Shown: positions 39,222-47,911 of the stretch, in pieces
How the letters are laid out: the number at the start of each line of letters is the position of its first letter
Position numbering within the stretch: position 1 is the stretch's first letter
Notes under the pieces: generated by a model
Seen by the model: only the letters and a program-made list of their open reading frames with translations
The model's database searches: none
What the model was told of the DNA's origin: nothing
Program-made: the position numbers and the translations under genes
DNA from: Candidatus Gastranaerophilales bacterium
Lineage (GTDB): Bacteria > Cyanobacteriota > Vampirovibrionia > Gastranaerophilales > Gastranaerophilaceae
DNA: 64,000 nt
Reading direction: 5' to 3'
NCBI GenBank assembly: GCA_947625495.1
Contig: CANQOQ010000011.1
Location: 1 to 64,000 of the forward strand

Positions 39222-39294
39222 GGGGGATTAGCTCAGTTGGTAGAGCGCCTGCTTTGCACGCAGGATGTCAGGAGTTCGAGTCTCCTATCCTCCA
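39222..39294 (+). tRNA. tRNA-Ala (anticodon TGC)
   Basis: A 73-base tRNA with no encoded CCA. The acceptor stem pairs GGGGGAT with ATCCTCC (one G-U), the D-arm is GCTC AGTTGGTA GAGC, the anticodon stem-loop is CCTGC-TTTGCAC-GCAGG with TGC reading GCN codons, and the T-arm is AGGAG-TTCGAGT-CTCCT. An isolated gene at the left edge of the glycan island. Confidence 0.97.
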
Positions 39295-39304
39295 GTTTAA
39301 AAGG

Positions 39305-39336
39305 CTCATCCGAACACTATAGGATGAGTTTTTTTA
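39305..39336 (+). terminator. Intrinsic terminator after tRNA-Ala
   Basis: CTCATCC (39305-39311), ten-base loop, GGATGAG (39322-39328), then a run of T. It ends the tRNA transcript; the glycosyltransferase ATG follows 16 bases later. Confidence 0.88.
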
Positions 39337-39351
39337 TAACAGGAAATTATT

Positions 39352-40053
39352 ATGAATCATCTGCTTGTTGTTCCAACCTATAATGAAATTGAAAATATCG
39401 AAAAACTTGTTAAAACTGTATTTGAACTGTATCCTCAAATAAGTATACTTATTGTTGATGATTCATCGCCCGATAAAACGGCTGATAAGGTAAAAAAACT
39501 TCAAAATGAATATAAAAATTTATTTTTACTTGAAAGAAAATCGAAAACAGGTTTAGCAAGCGCATATATAGACGGATTTAATTGGGGATTGGATAAAGGT
39601 TTTGATTTATTTACTACCTGTGATGCCGATTTTTCGCATAATCCTAAATATATCCAAACGGCTATTGATAAAATAAATGAAGGTTATGATTTAGCTGTAG
39701 GCTCAAGACTTATCAAGGGCGGTGATACCAATGAAAAAAATTATTTCAGAAACATACTTACAAGAGGAGGTAATATTTGGGCTAATTTAATTCTGGGCAC
39801 AAATATTTCAGACTTATTGGAAGGATTTAATACTTATACAAAATCTGCTCTTTTAAAAATTGATTTAAATAAAGTGAGTGCAAAAGGTTTTATTTTTCAG
39901 GCGGAAATGAAATATAGAGCGATTAAAGCAGGTTGTAAAATTTTTGAATTTCCTATATTTTTTGAAATAAGAAGAGAAGGAAAGTCAAAAATGAACTCTT
40001 TTATTATATTTGAAGCACTTTTTCAAGTTATTAAATTAAGATTTTCTAAATAA
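39352..40053 (+). CDS. Polyprenyl-phosphate mannosyltransferase-like GT2 (DPM1 type)
   Basis: A 233-residue GT2 enzyme closely patterned on dolichol-phosphate mannose synthases: LLVVPTYNEIENIEKLV, ILIVDDSSPDKTADKV, the DxD in TCDADFSHNPKYI and the LLEGFNTY and FQAEMKYRAIKAG stretches. It likely transfers a hexose (mannose, given manC) to a polyprenyl phosphate. No membrane domain is fused. Such lipid-linked sugars usually feed GT-C transferases at the outer face of the inner membrane; two candidates lie at 53966 and 55685. It overlaps the convergent aminotransferase gene by 18 bases. Confidence 0.85.
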   Translation: MNHLLVVPTYNEIENIEKLVKTVFELYPQISILIVDDSSPDKTADKVKKLQNEYKNLFLLERKSKTGLASAYIDGFNWGLDKGFDLFTTCDADFSHNPKYIQTAIDKINEGYDLAVGSRLIKGGDTNEKNYFRNILTRGGNIWANLILGTNISDLLEGFNTYTKSALLKIDLNKVSAKGFIFQAEMKYRAIKAGCKIFEFPIFFEIRREGKSKMNSFIIFEALFQVIKLRFSK

Positions 40054-41166
40054 ATCTTTTATTTTGTCTGATATGTATTCAAGTTTAGAATCAGTTAGTG
40101 TTAGCCCCATAGGGATGTAAAACCCTTTTTCATATATATTTTCACTTACAGGTCTTTTTATATTATCAAGTACTCCCATCTTTTGTAAAACAGGCTGTTT
40201 ATGCATAGGATAAAAGAAAGGACGAGTTTCTATATTTGCTTGTGCCAGTTTATTTTGAGCATACTTAGCGTCAAATTTCACATCATTATTCAGTACAACG
40301 CCAAAAATCCAATAGTGGTTTTGCGCATATTCCGTTTTCGGACAAGATAAATGAGCAGGAATATTTTTTAAAAGCTCCTGATATTTACTGCCAAGTTCAA
40401 TTTTTGTTTTGAGGGTTTCATCTATTTTTTCAAACTGTGCATAAGCAACCGCCGCTTGAAGATTCGTCATTCTGTAATTCCAGCCTAAATCATTATGAAT
40501 AAATTTATCTTTAGTAAAACATAAATTTTTATAATAATTAACCTTATCTAAAATTTCTTCATTTGAAGTAAGTATAATTCCTCCTTCGCCAGAGGCTATA
40601 TGTTTATTGGTAAAGAAAGAAAATACAGAGATATCAGAGAAACTTCCGCATTTTTTATTGTAATATGTTTGACCGTGGGCTTGCGCTGCATCTTCTATTA
40701 CTTTTAAATTATATTTCTTGGCTATATCTAAAATAGGGTTTATATCACAAGGAAGTCCGTATATATGCACCAATATAATTGCCCTTGTTTTTTTTGTAAT
40801 GACTTCTTCTATTTTATTTATGTCTATATTCCACGTTCTATCCTCAGCATCGACAAATACCGGTTTTAATTTATTATAAATACAGCTCTGGGCAGATGAT
40901 ATTATATTAAATGACGGTATTATGACTTCAGAGAAATCTTCCCATTTATATAAATCTTTTAATGCCCGTAATGTAATATCCAATCCCCCTGAGGCACTGG
41001 AAACACAAGATCCGTACTTTTGAGAACAAAACAGTGAAAATTCATCTTCTAATTTTTTTACAAAAGGTCCGTTAGCTCCTATCCAGCCTGAATCTATACA
41101 TTGCATAAGATATTTCTTTTCATTGCCGTTTAGTTTTGGTTCAAATACAGGTATAAATTCACTCAT
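40036..41166 (-). CDS. DegT/DnrJ/EryC1-family sugar aminotransferase
   Basis: A 376-residue PLP enzyme of the sugar nucleotide aminotransferase family. SSASGGLDITLRAL binds the cofactor phosphate, VIEDAAQAHGQTYYNKKCG has the Asp over the pyridine ring, and FSFFTNKHIASGEGGIIL carries the Schiff-base Lys. These aminate 3- or 4-keto sugars. With Gmd at 60916 producing GDP-4-keto-6-deoxymannose, it could be the perosamine-forming enzyme; this is inference because the genes are 20 kb apart. It starts eight bases inside the end of the upstream cupin gene. Confidence 0.86.
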   Translation of the reverse strand: MSEFIPVFEPKLNGNEKKYLMQCIDSGWIGANGPFVKKLEDEFSLFCSQKYGSCVSSASGGLDITLRALKDLYKWEDFSEVIIPSFNIISSAQSCIYNKLKPVFVDAEDRTWNIDINKIEEVITKKTRAIILVHIYGLPCDINPILDIAKKYNLKVIEDAAQAHGQTYYNKKCGSFSDISVFSFFTNKHIASGEGGIILTSNEEILDKVNYYKNLCFTKDKFIHNDLGWNYRMTNLQAAVAYAQFEKIDETLKTKIELGSKYQELLKNIPAHLSCPKTEYAQNHYWIFGVVLNNDVKFDAKYAQNKLAQANIETRPFFYPMHKQPVLQKMGVLDNIKRPVSENIYEKGFYIPMGLTLTDSKLEYISDKIKDLFRKS

Positions 41167-41590
41167 TAATTATAACCTTTTCATCTTCAATTTCTTTAAA
41201 ACGAACTTTATCATTCTCTTTCAAATAAGGTCCCTGTTTAACTTCAATCATCTCAACATCATCAAGACATTTAATTCCATGCCCGCCCGATGCAAGAAAT
41301 ATTATATCCCCTTCATTTAATATACAACTTTCAAGATATTTTTTCTCTTGAGTATATAAATCAATCCTAATTTTTCCTTTCTTTAAAATTAGAACTTCCT
41401 GTGTAATTGTAACTGTTCTGTCTATTTTATTATGAACATGAGCAAGTACTTTAGAACCTTTTTTATGCGTCATATAAGCAATCTGTTCAGGAAAATCTTC
41501 AGGCGTAAAAAAATTAATTCCGTCTTTTTTATAATTGCTTCTTATTACAATCGCTATTAAATCTTTATCATTATAAAATTCTTTAATCAT
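41159..41590 (-). CDS. Cupin-fold protein of surface-polysaccharide loci (WbuC-like)
   Basis: A 143-residue single cupin domain: the first motif has KVLAHVHNKIDRTVT and the second GDIIFLASGGHGIKCLDD, giving possible metal-binding His residues. Proteins of this kind occur in LPS and capsule gene clusters, with unclear function (sugar isomerase or small-molecule binding). It overlaps the DegT aminotransferase gene, so the pair are probably coupled. No ribosome binding site stands out before its ATG. Confidence 0.7.
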   Translation of the reverse strand: MIKEFYNDKDLIAIVIRSNYKKDGINFFTPEDFPEQIAYMTHKKGSKVLAHVHNKIDRTVTITQEVLILKKGKIRIDLYTQEKKYLESCILNEGDIIFLASGGHGIKCLDDVEMIEVKQGPYLKENDKVRFKEIEDEKVIINE

Positions 41591-41647
41591 ATAATGATTT
41601 TATCAAAAATGGAGTAAATTTTAAATTATTATGATAACATTTTAACT

Positions 41648-43036
41648 ATGAAAGTACTTTATGTTATACCTAATTTTAACTCTTATGTATTAGCTCCGCC
41701 GCTTGGCGTATTATATCTGTCATCATACATAAAGAAATATACAAATGCTAATGTTGTTATAGTTGAAGCATTAAGAGATAACTTATCTGATGAACAAATT
41801 TTAAATATAATTGAAAAAGAGAATCCCGACTTAATAGGCATTCACTGTTTAACTGCATTTTATAAACAAGCCGTTACTTTGTGCAAAAAAATAAAATCGA
41901 TGCAAAAAAAGTATAAAGTGCATCTGGGAGGAGTTCATCCTACTTTTATGCCTTATACAACATTAAAAGACTCTGAGGCTGATTTTGTTGTAGTTGGTGA
42001 AGGTGAAATACCTATAAAGAAAATAATTGATAATAATCTATCTACAAAAGGTATACAAGGAGTTTATACACTTAATGATTTAAAAAATGATGAAACTCAA
42101 GCGGACGGAACCCCTGTAAAAAAAGCTGAAACGGTTATGGATTTAGATACAATTCCATTTCCGGATTGGGAAATGCTTCCGCCGATTTCATATCCGCATT
42201 CACCTCATGCTGTTATTGCAAGAGGTAATCCAATCGGAATAATTATGACATCCAGAGGCTGCCCAAGCAGATGCACCTTTTGTTCTTCCAATAATTTTTA
42301 CAAAGGTATCAGACAGCGTTCCGTTAATAATGTTATTGAAGAAGTCAAGTTTCAAATAAAAAATCTCGGTATTAAAGAGCTTCAATTTACCGATGATAAT
42401 TTAACTCTAAAAAAAGATTATATAATTGAACTTTGTAATGCACTTTTGGAAAATAATATTAAAATCCCATGGTCTACACCTAATGGTGTCAGAGCAGATA
42501 AAGTTGATAAAGAAGTCCTTAATTTAATGAAAAAGTCGGGCTGTTATTTAATTGACTTCGGTATAGAATCAGCAAATAATCAAATTTTAAAAAATATCAG
42601 AAAAGGCGAAACAATAGAACAAATTGATTATTCCATAAATTTAGCTTCTGAAACAGGTATGATAACACAGGGCAATTTTATATTCGGACTTCCGGGTGAA
42701 ACTAAAGAAACAATTCAAGAAACTATTAACTATGCCGTTAATTCAAAATTAGACAGAGCAGGCTTTTTTGCTTTAAGGCTTCTTCCCGGGTCTGATTTAT
42801 CAAAAAAATTGAAAAATAAATATACACTTAATATTAATAACTCCTTTATTTCTAAACCTGATTGGCTGCCTGAGGGCTTAACGGAAGAATATATTTTAAG
42901 AGCTATCCAAAAAGTATACTGGCAGTTTTATTTCAGACCCAAAAGATTATGGAATCTTTTAAATGACATTCCCATCTCTCAAGTAAAATATATAATAAAA
43001 TGTATGATTAATTATCACTTATTTAAATTGTGGTGA
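41648..43036 (+). CDS. Cobalamin-binding-type radical SAM protein
   Basis: A 462-residue protein with an N-terminal B12-binding-like Rossmann domain (residues 1-130, APPLGVLYLSSYI and LGGVHPTFMP, EADFVVVGEGE) and a radical SAM domain with CX3CX2C at Cys205, Cys209, Cys212 (RGCPSRCTFCSS). The C-terminal part includes QGNFIFGLPGETKETI. It belongs to the BchE/HpnJ-like group, which perform methylations, cyclisations or other C-H chemistry on lipids and sugars. The base-off DxHxxG motif is not seen, so cobalamin use needs testing. It is a different radical SAM family from the fifteen paralogues. Confidence 0.85.
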   Translation: MKVLYVIPNFNSYVLAPPLGVLYLSSYIKKYTNANVVIVEALRDNLSDEQILNIIEKENPDLIGIHCLTAFYKQAVTLCKKIKSMQKKYKVHLGGVHPTFMPYTTLKDSEADFVVVGEGEIPIKKIIDNNLSTKGIQGVYTLNDLKNDETQADGTPVKKAETVMDLDTIPFPDWEMLPPISYPHSPHAVIARGNPIGIIMTSRGCPSRCTFCSSNNFYKGIRQRSVNNVIEEVKFQIKNLGIKELQFTDDNLTLKKDYIIELCNALLENNIKIPWSTPNGVRADKVDKEVLNLMKKSGCYLIDFGIESANNQILKNIRKGETIEQIDYSINLASETGMITQGNFIFGLPGETKETIQETINYAVNSKLDRAGFFALRLLPGSDLSKKLKNKYTLNINNSFISKPDWLPEGLTEEYILRAIQKVYWQFYFRPKRLWNLLNDIPISQVKYIIKCMINYHLFKLW

Positions 43037-43859
43037 TTATATTAATCAATTCGTTTTTTTGTCTTTCATCTAAATCTTTAATATTATCAAACAATTTAAC
43101 ATCAAAATCAAAAAAAGTTTTATGTAAAAGATTAAACAATTTATCAAGATTGTTTTCTTTAGAATACTTTAAAACATCAGCAATTCCCTTTACGTGGTGG
43201 AATACAGTTTTTGAATTTAATGAAAATAAATTAGAAGAATCTCTATGTATATAAGATATAAAATCAGCTGCATAGAATTTCTCCGCTTTATTCATTATTC
43301 TTACAAAAAAAGGAGGATCTTGGTATCGTAAGTATGCAGGGAAATAAATATTGTTTTCTTTTATAAGATTTGTGTTATACATAAAACACCAGTACCACCA
43401 AGGGAATTGGTAATCTTTATATTTTACAATTTTATTACAGAAGAATTCATCAATATTTCCGTAATTAAAATAAGGCTCTTCAAAACATCCGTTTTTATTT
43501 AAAATTAAATGTTTAGCCCCTGAAATCTTAACTTTTTCGCTTAGTTTTAATGTATATAGTTTTTCAAGTACGTTAGAATCAGGAAAAAAGTCATCCGAGT
43601 CAAGAAACATTATATTTTCTCCCTTTGCTGACTTAATACCTAAATTTCTGCTTTCGCCGGAACCTGAATGCTCTTTTTTTATAAGTTTTATTCTTGAATC
43701 TATTTTTTCTATATCAAAAACATATTTCTCATCCGACCCGTCATCTACGCATATTATTTCAATATCACTCAAAGTTTGATTAAGAACAGAATAAATTGCC
43801 TGCTCTAACAATATTTTTTCTTGGTTATAAAAAGGAATTATTACACTTACTTTATACAT
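43023..43859 (-). CDS. Glycosyltransferase family 2
   Basis: A 278-residue GT2 enzyme starting MYKVSVIIPFYNQEK, with ICVDDGSD and the DxD in IMFLDSDDFFPD. The start at 43859 is chosen because the long frame starting at 44015 would overlap the divergent radical SAM gene and add 52 unrelated residues. TAGAAT lies 7 bases before this ATG on the minus strand, again a short- or no-leader arrangement. The 53-base gap to the divergent radical SAM gene must hold both promoters. Substrate unknown. Confidence 0.85.
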   Translation of the reverse strand: MYKVSVIIPFYNQEKILLEQAIYSVLNQTLSDIEIICVDDGSDEKYVFDIEKIDSRIKLIKKEHSGSGESRNLGIKSAKGENIMFLDSDDFFPDSNVLEKLYTLKLSEKVKISGAKHLILNKNGCFEEPYFNYGNIDEFFCNKIVKYKDYQFPWWYWCFMYNTNLIKENNIYFPAYLRYQDPPFFVRIMNKAEKFYAADFISYIHRDSSNLFSLNSKTVFHHVKGIADVLKYSKENNLDKLFNLLHKTFFDFDVKLFDNIKDLDERQKNELINIITTI

Positions 43860-43912
43860 AAACTTTATTCTATCACATAATATGATATTATATGAAATAT
43901 GAGGAATAAATA

Positions 43913-44869
43913 ATGAAATATAAAAGCTGTCATTTATTGGAACATGGACTCTGTTTTTACAATCATAATTTATGTTCCTGTTGCTATGCACCTCAAGACT
44001 CATACACAAGAGCACCGTATTTAAGTTTTTTATACTTGGGTCAAAAAATAAAAAAAGAACAGCTTTTTAATAAGATAAATAAAAGAAGAGAAGAACAAAA
44101 AAAAGGCAATTTCATAATAAGCTGCAATAATTGTTTTAAGCTTGAAGAAAAAGACTGGGATGAAGACAATTATATAGATCAAATTTATATTACGCATTTT
44201 GAACAGTGTAATCTTAATTGCATTTATTGTATTACGGACTTGTCTCCCAAAGAAAGAGCAAAAGAAACATATAAAATTATTCCTGTTCTTGATAATTTAA
44301 AAGAACAGGGTATATTAAGACAAGGCTGTGAATTTCATATCGGAGGAGGAGAATTCTCTATTTATCCTGAATGTGATGAAATAATTGAAAAATATATTCT
44401 TTCAGGATTTTCTAAATTTTTGGCTATCGCAACAAATGCAGTTGTATATAAAGAATCTGTATTTAATGCAATGGATAAAGGAAAAGCCTGTATTATTGTC
44501 TCCGTTGACTCGGGTTCAAAAAATATGTATAAAAAGATAAAAAGAGTTGATGCTTTTGATAAATTAATCGAAAATTTAAAGTTATACTCAAGAACCGAAA
44601 GCTCACGGGCAAATACGTTTTTAAAATATATCGTTATACCGAAAATAAACGATAATAAAAGAGAATTCGATAAGTTTTTAAATTTAGCAAATAAATTAAA
44701 CATAAAAGGCATAAAAATTGATGTTGACGGCAATTATGCCAGAAATAATTTATATAAACTTAACGATAAAATAAATAATTTCCTTACCTGGACAGTGGAC
44801 AGAGCTAAATCTAAAGGATTTGACGTAGAAATCTTTAGTTTTTACAAGCAATGTCTAAATTCTATTTAA
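43913..44869 (+). CDS. Radical SAM protein, class A
   Basis: A 318-residue member of the radical SAM set. N-terminal Cys6, Cys14, Cys21, Cys23, Cys24 and the CNNC pair (Cys71, Cys74) precede CX3CX2C at Cys99, Cys103, Cys106 (CNLNCIYC). The GGEP motif is altered to GGGEFSIYPE, keeping the Glu but losing Pro. SVDSGSKNMYKKIKRVD and KYIVIPKINDNKREF are family motifs. RBS GAGGAATAAATA precedes the ATG. The end overlaps the convergent radical SAM gene by eight bases. Confidence 0.86.
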   Translation: MKYKSCHLLEHGLCFYNHNLCSCCYAPQDSYTRAPYLSFLYLGQKIKKEQLFNKINKRREEQKKGNFIISCNNCFKLEEKDWDEDNYIDQIYITHFEQCNLNCIYCITDLSPKERAKETYKIIPVLDNLKEQGILRQGCEFHIGGGEFSIYPECDEIIEKYILSGFSKFLAIATNAVVYKESVFNAMDKGKACIIVSVDSGSKNMYKKIKRVDAFDKLIENLKLYSRTESSRANTFLKYIVIPKINDNKREFDKFLNLANKLNIKGIKIDVDGNYARNNLYKLNDKINNFLTWTVDRAKSKGFDVEIFSFYKQCLNSI

Positions 44870-45857
44870 CAGAATATCCTTTTTCCAGTACTTTTGTTGT
44901 ATAAGGCGGAATGCCAAGTATAATAGAATTTTTCTTGCAAACTTCTTTTGCATACTTAACTATCTCATAGTAATGCTTAGGTATAGTATATGCTTTATCT
45001 ATTATATCTCTATAATCTATATCTAATACAATAATTTTTACATTCAGCTCAATCATTAAATTAATAAATTTACCGAATTCATCTATATTATCATTAAATC
45101 CTTCAACCAATATATATTTGATTATAATAGAATCATTACCGGCAGATTCAATATAACGCCTGATATTCTCAACAGACTTGTCAAATTTATCAACTTGTTT
45201 AATTTTAAAATAAGTTTCCTTTGTTCCTGAGTCTAATGCCGTACACATTTCACCTTTTTTCAACTTTAAAAGTTTTTCAATTACAGGCATATAAATTATA
45301 TTATTTGTCGGGATATATATAGTTCCGACACCTCGTTTTAAAAAAGTATTTATAATTTCTTCATGGTTTTTCAGGCAAGAAATATTACCGCCTTGAAAAT
45401 CAATATAAAGCTTTTCTTTATCTATTAAATCATTATCATACAGTTCATTAATGAATTTAAGGACATCATATAAAACAGGTTTATTTTCATCCTCTTTGAT
45501 TTTTTCAAGACTTCTGTTACCCTGAGTACAGTATATACATGCACAATTACACTGTGTATAATGGTTAAGCGTTATTTTATCTATTTTAAAATTATCTGTC
45601 GGTTTATAATCTGTCAAATGTACGCAATTTTGACAATTTTTGGGAATTCTTCCTTTTTTTAACAGATTAATTATTTTCTTTTTTCTATTTATAAATTCTT
45701 TTATAGATTCTTTTTTAGACAAATTACTTACAAGAGAAGGACCTATATTTGCACTGCAGCATGGTTCCAATGTATCTCTTGAAGCAAAATGCAGGTTAGT
45801 GTTTAACAAGGGACACATATATGAGTGATTATTCTTAAATAAATTTAAAATATTCAT
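44862..45857 (-). CDS. Radical SAM protein, class A' (QGG[ND] variant)
   Basis: A 331-residue protein. An upstream ATG at 45902 would overlap the divergent neighbour, so the start at 45857 (MNILNLFKNNHSYM) is chosen; it gives family length. Cys15, Cys33, Cys34 and NCQNC (Cys75, Cys78) precede CX3CX2C at Cys103, Cys107, Cys110 (CNCACIYC). In place of GGEP it has DFQGGNISCLK, with the SAM-contacting Glu replaced. ALDSGTKETYFKIKQVD and KYILVEGFNDNIDEF follow. It shares CC-x-x-x-x-GPS with the genes at 45880 and 59938, forming a subclass. Its -10 box is shared with the divergent gene at 45880. Confidence 0.84.
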   Translation of the reverse strand: MNILNLFKNNHSYMCPLLNTNLHFASRDTLEPCCSANIGPSLVSNLSKKESIKEFINRKKKIINLLKKGRIPKNCQNCVHLTDYKPTDNFKIDKITLNHYTQCNCACIYCTQGNRSLEKIKEDENKPVLYDVLKFINELYDNDLIDKEKLYIDFQGGNISCLKNHEEIINTFLKRGVGTIYIPTNNIIYMPVIEKLLKLKKGEMCTALDSGTKETYFKIKQVDKFDKSVENIRRYIESAGNDSIIIKYILVEGFNDNIDEFGKFINLMIELNVKIIVLDIDYRDIIDKAYTIPKHYYEIVKYAKEVCKKNSIILGIPPYTTKVLEKGYSVK

Positions 45858-45863
45858 AGAAGT

Positions 45864-45873
45864 ATTATATAAT
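45864..45873. promoter_or_regulatory. Symmetric bidirectional -10 box between two radical SAM genes
   Basis: The palindrome ATTATATAAT reads TATAAT on both strands (45868-45873 plus; 45869-45864 minus). Each TATAAT is followed by exactly six bases and then ATG (45880 plus, 45857 minus), so both transcripts would be leaderless. The intergenic gap is only 22 bases and no ribosome binding site is present for either gene. Confidence 0.65.
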
Positions 45874-45879
45874 GGATTT

Positions 45880-46872
45880 ATGAAAAAAAGGTACTTTTGC
45901 AAAAGATTAAATGAAACACTAAACTTTGATGCACTAAAAGTATTTTACTGCTGTGCAACAAGAACAGGACCTTCTATTGATGTGCCTGAACCTAAAAATG
46001 TAAAAGATATTATAAAAAAACGAAATTCAATTATCAAAATGCTTGATAAAGGAAAAATTCCTGAAGAATGCAAGGATTGTTTTGATTTAAGAGAAAAGGA
46101 AAATCCCAAACCTCTATTTTTAAGTTATTTTGAGAAAATGCCAAAGGCTAATCTTATTATAGTTAAACATTTTAAACAATGTGATTGCAGCTGTATTTAT
46201 TGCTGCGAGCAATATTTATCAAAAAGAAAAATTGTTTTAAAATCTAAAAAAAGCGATTACTATGACCTTTTACCCATAATAGAAGAACTTTATAAACAGG
46301 ATATAATTGATAAAAAAGAACTTGATGTACATTTTCAGGGCGGAAATGTTTCTGTTTTAGATGAATTTGAACCGTTAGTCGATATTTTTATTAAAAATGG
46401 AGTAAAACGTATTGAAATTGCTACTAACGGTATAAAATATCTTCCTAAAATAGCACAAATTGCTAATAAAACATTTGTTGATGTTAATATTTCAATTGAT
46501 TCAGGTTCAAGAGAAACTTTTAAAAAGATTAAAACCGTTGATAAATTTGATGATGTTATAGAAAATCTGAAAAAATATGTTAAATTACCTATCCTTTTAA
46601 GACTTAAATATATTCTGGTAAGAGGAGTAAATGATAATATTGAAGAACTTACTAAATATATAGAATTAATGCATAAAATCGGAATAACTAACTCGGAACT
46701 TATGATTGATCAGTGTGACAATGAATTTATTTCTGAAGGTGAATTTAAAATTCCTGACTATTATTATGATTTATTTAAATTTTATAAAGATAAATGCAAG
46801 GAATACAATATTCAAGCAAATATATGGGAATACATTAAAGAAATATTAGATAAAGGTTCATTTTTTAAATAA
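45880..46872 (+). CDS. Radical SAM protein, class A' (QGG[ND] variant)
   Basis: A 330-residue protein with Cys7, Cys24, Cys25, ECKDC (Cys64, Cys67) and CX3CX2C at Cys101, Cys105, Cys108 (CDCSCIYC). The GGEP region reads HFQGGNVSVLDEFEP, the same Glu-to-Asn change as its divergent neighbour. SIDSGSRETFKKIKTVDKFD and KYILVRGVNDNIEEL match the family. The start is six bases after a TATAAT box. It overlaps the convergent class B gene by 15 bases. Confidence 0.86.
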   Translation: MKKRYFCKRLNETLNFDALKVFYCCATRTGPSIDVPEPKNVKDIIKKRNSIIKMLDKGKIPEECKDCFDLREKENPKPLFLSYFEKMPKANLIIVKHFKQCDCSCIYCCEQYLSKRKIVLKSKKSDYYDLLPIIEELYKQDIIDKKELDVHFQGGNVSVLDEFEPLVDIFIKNGVKRIEIATNGIKYLPKIAQIANKTFVDVNISIDSGSRETFKKIKTVDKFDDVIENLKKYVKLPILLRLKYILVRGVNDNIEELTKYIELMHKIGITNSELMIDQCDNEFISEGEFKIPDYYYDLFKFYKDKCKEYNIQANIWEYIKEILDKGSFFK

Positions 46873-47871
46873 TTTTTGCAAAATATTTTTATTCGGTTTT
46901 AATTTAAGCAGATAATCATTTACCTGGCAGGAATCCTCCTTAAATATCGGATTATTTAGTATTTTTACAAGTTTATTATAGTTTTTATGAGAAGGAAGTG
47001 AAATATCCAAATCCTTCTCTAAAGTATCAGAATCAATCTGTCTATGGTAATTAATAAAAAATGCTCTTGCCCCGAGACTTTTTGCAAATCGCGCAAAATC
47101 TATCATTTCTTTATAATTTAGTGATGTTACTACAAAATTTAATTGTAAATTATTAATTAGTCCCTGTTTTTTTAGCTCTGCAATATATTTAACATTTTCA
47201 ATTACTGCTTTAAAATTACCATGCTCAACAAGTTTATCATAAGTTCTTTCACTTATCGCATGCATTGATATGGTAACTGATTCCATTTTATCTTTCAGGT
47301 CAAGTTTTTCTATCATATCTTTAGTAAATAAAATACCGTTGGATATAATTCTAAACTTAATATCAGGATTGATATTAATAATTTTTTTAACAATTTCAAT
47401 CGAATGTCTGCTTGCAAATAATTCACCGGCAGAGTTTAGTTCAACTGTTTGGACCTTTTTTAATATAGGTGTAAATATAGAATCAAAATTTTCTTCAATT
47501 CTTTTCTCTTTTTGCCTGTTATATTCCTCTTCCTCTTTATTTTTTTCATTTCTGCAAAATATACAGCGGACATTACATCTTCTGTCATAACTAAATTCAA
47601 TCTGTTTGGGATATTCACAAACTAAATCCGCTTTGAAGTTATCATCAGATAGAAATGGCTCACATTCATTCAACTTACAATATTTAAATTGATTATCTAT
47701 AAACTGCTGTCTAAACTTCTTTGCTTTTTCACCATTCCATATTTCATCAAAAGACTCTTCAAAAATATTGCCGAATGAATAAAAATCCGTCCAATAGCAG
47801 CAGCAACAATATACCTCTCCCGTATTTTGTATTTGTATACTATTAAACGGATGTTTACATATTTTATTCAT
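46858..47871 (-). CDS. Radical SAM protein, class B (N-terminal SPASM-like domain)
   Basis: A 337-residue protein in which a SPASM-like module comes first: Cys5, a GEVYCCCC run (Cys22-25), FGNIFEESFDEIWNG (residues 33-47), Cys65 and Cys70, then the radical SAM domain with CX3CX2C at Cys99, Cys103, Cys106 (CNVRCIFC). SPASM usually follows the radical SAM domain, so this order is reversed; no C-terminal SPASM is seen. ISMHAISERTYDKLVEHGNF is characteristic of this class. It sits 40 bases downstream of the SGNH protein on the same strand, probably in one unit. Confidence 0.86.
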   Translation of the reverse strand: MNKICKHPFNSIQIQNTGEVYCCCCYWTDFYSFGNIFEESFDEIWNGEKAKKFRQQFIDNQFKYCKLNECEPFLSDDNFKADLVCEYPKQIEFSYDRRCNVRCIFCRNEKNKEEEEYNRQKEKRIEENFDSIFTPILKKVQTVELNSAGELFASRHSIEIVKKIININPDIKFRIISNGILFTKDMIEKLDLKDKMESVTISMHAISERTYDKLVEHGNFKAVIENVKYIAELKKQGLINNLQLNFVVTSLNYKEMIDFARFAKSLGARAFFINYHRQIDSDTLEKDLDISLPSHKNYNKLVKILNNPIFKEDSCQVNDYLLKLKPNKNILQKLFKK

Positions 47872-47911
47872 AACAGAATTTTATTATAATTTTTTTACTA
47901 AAGCAAAATAA

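Noticed and set aside
43860-44015. N-terminal extension of the GT2 gene on the minus strand
   Set aside because: Its 52 extra residues overlap the start of the divergent radical SAM gene and do not match GT2 N-termini; MYKVSVIIPFYN at 43859 is the family start.
45858-45902. Upstream start for the radical SAM gene ending at 44862
   Set aside because: It would overlap the start of the gene at 45880 and add 15 unrelated residues; the start at 45857 gives family length and a well-placed -10 box.
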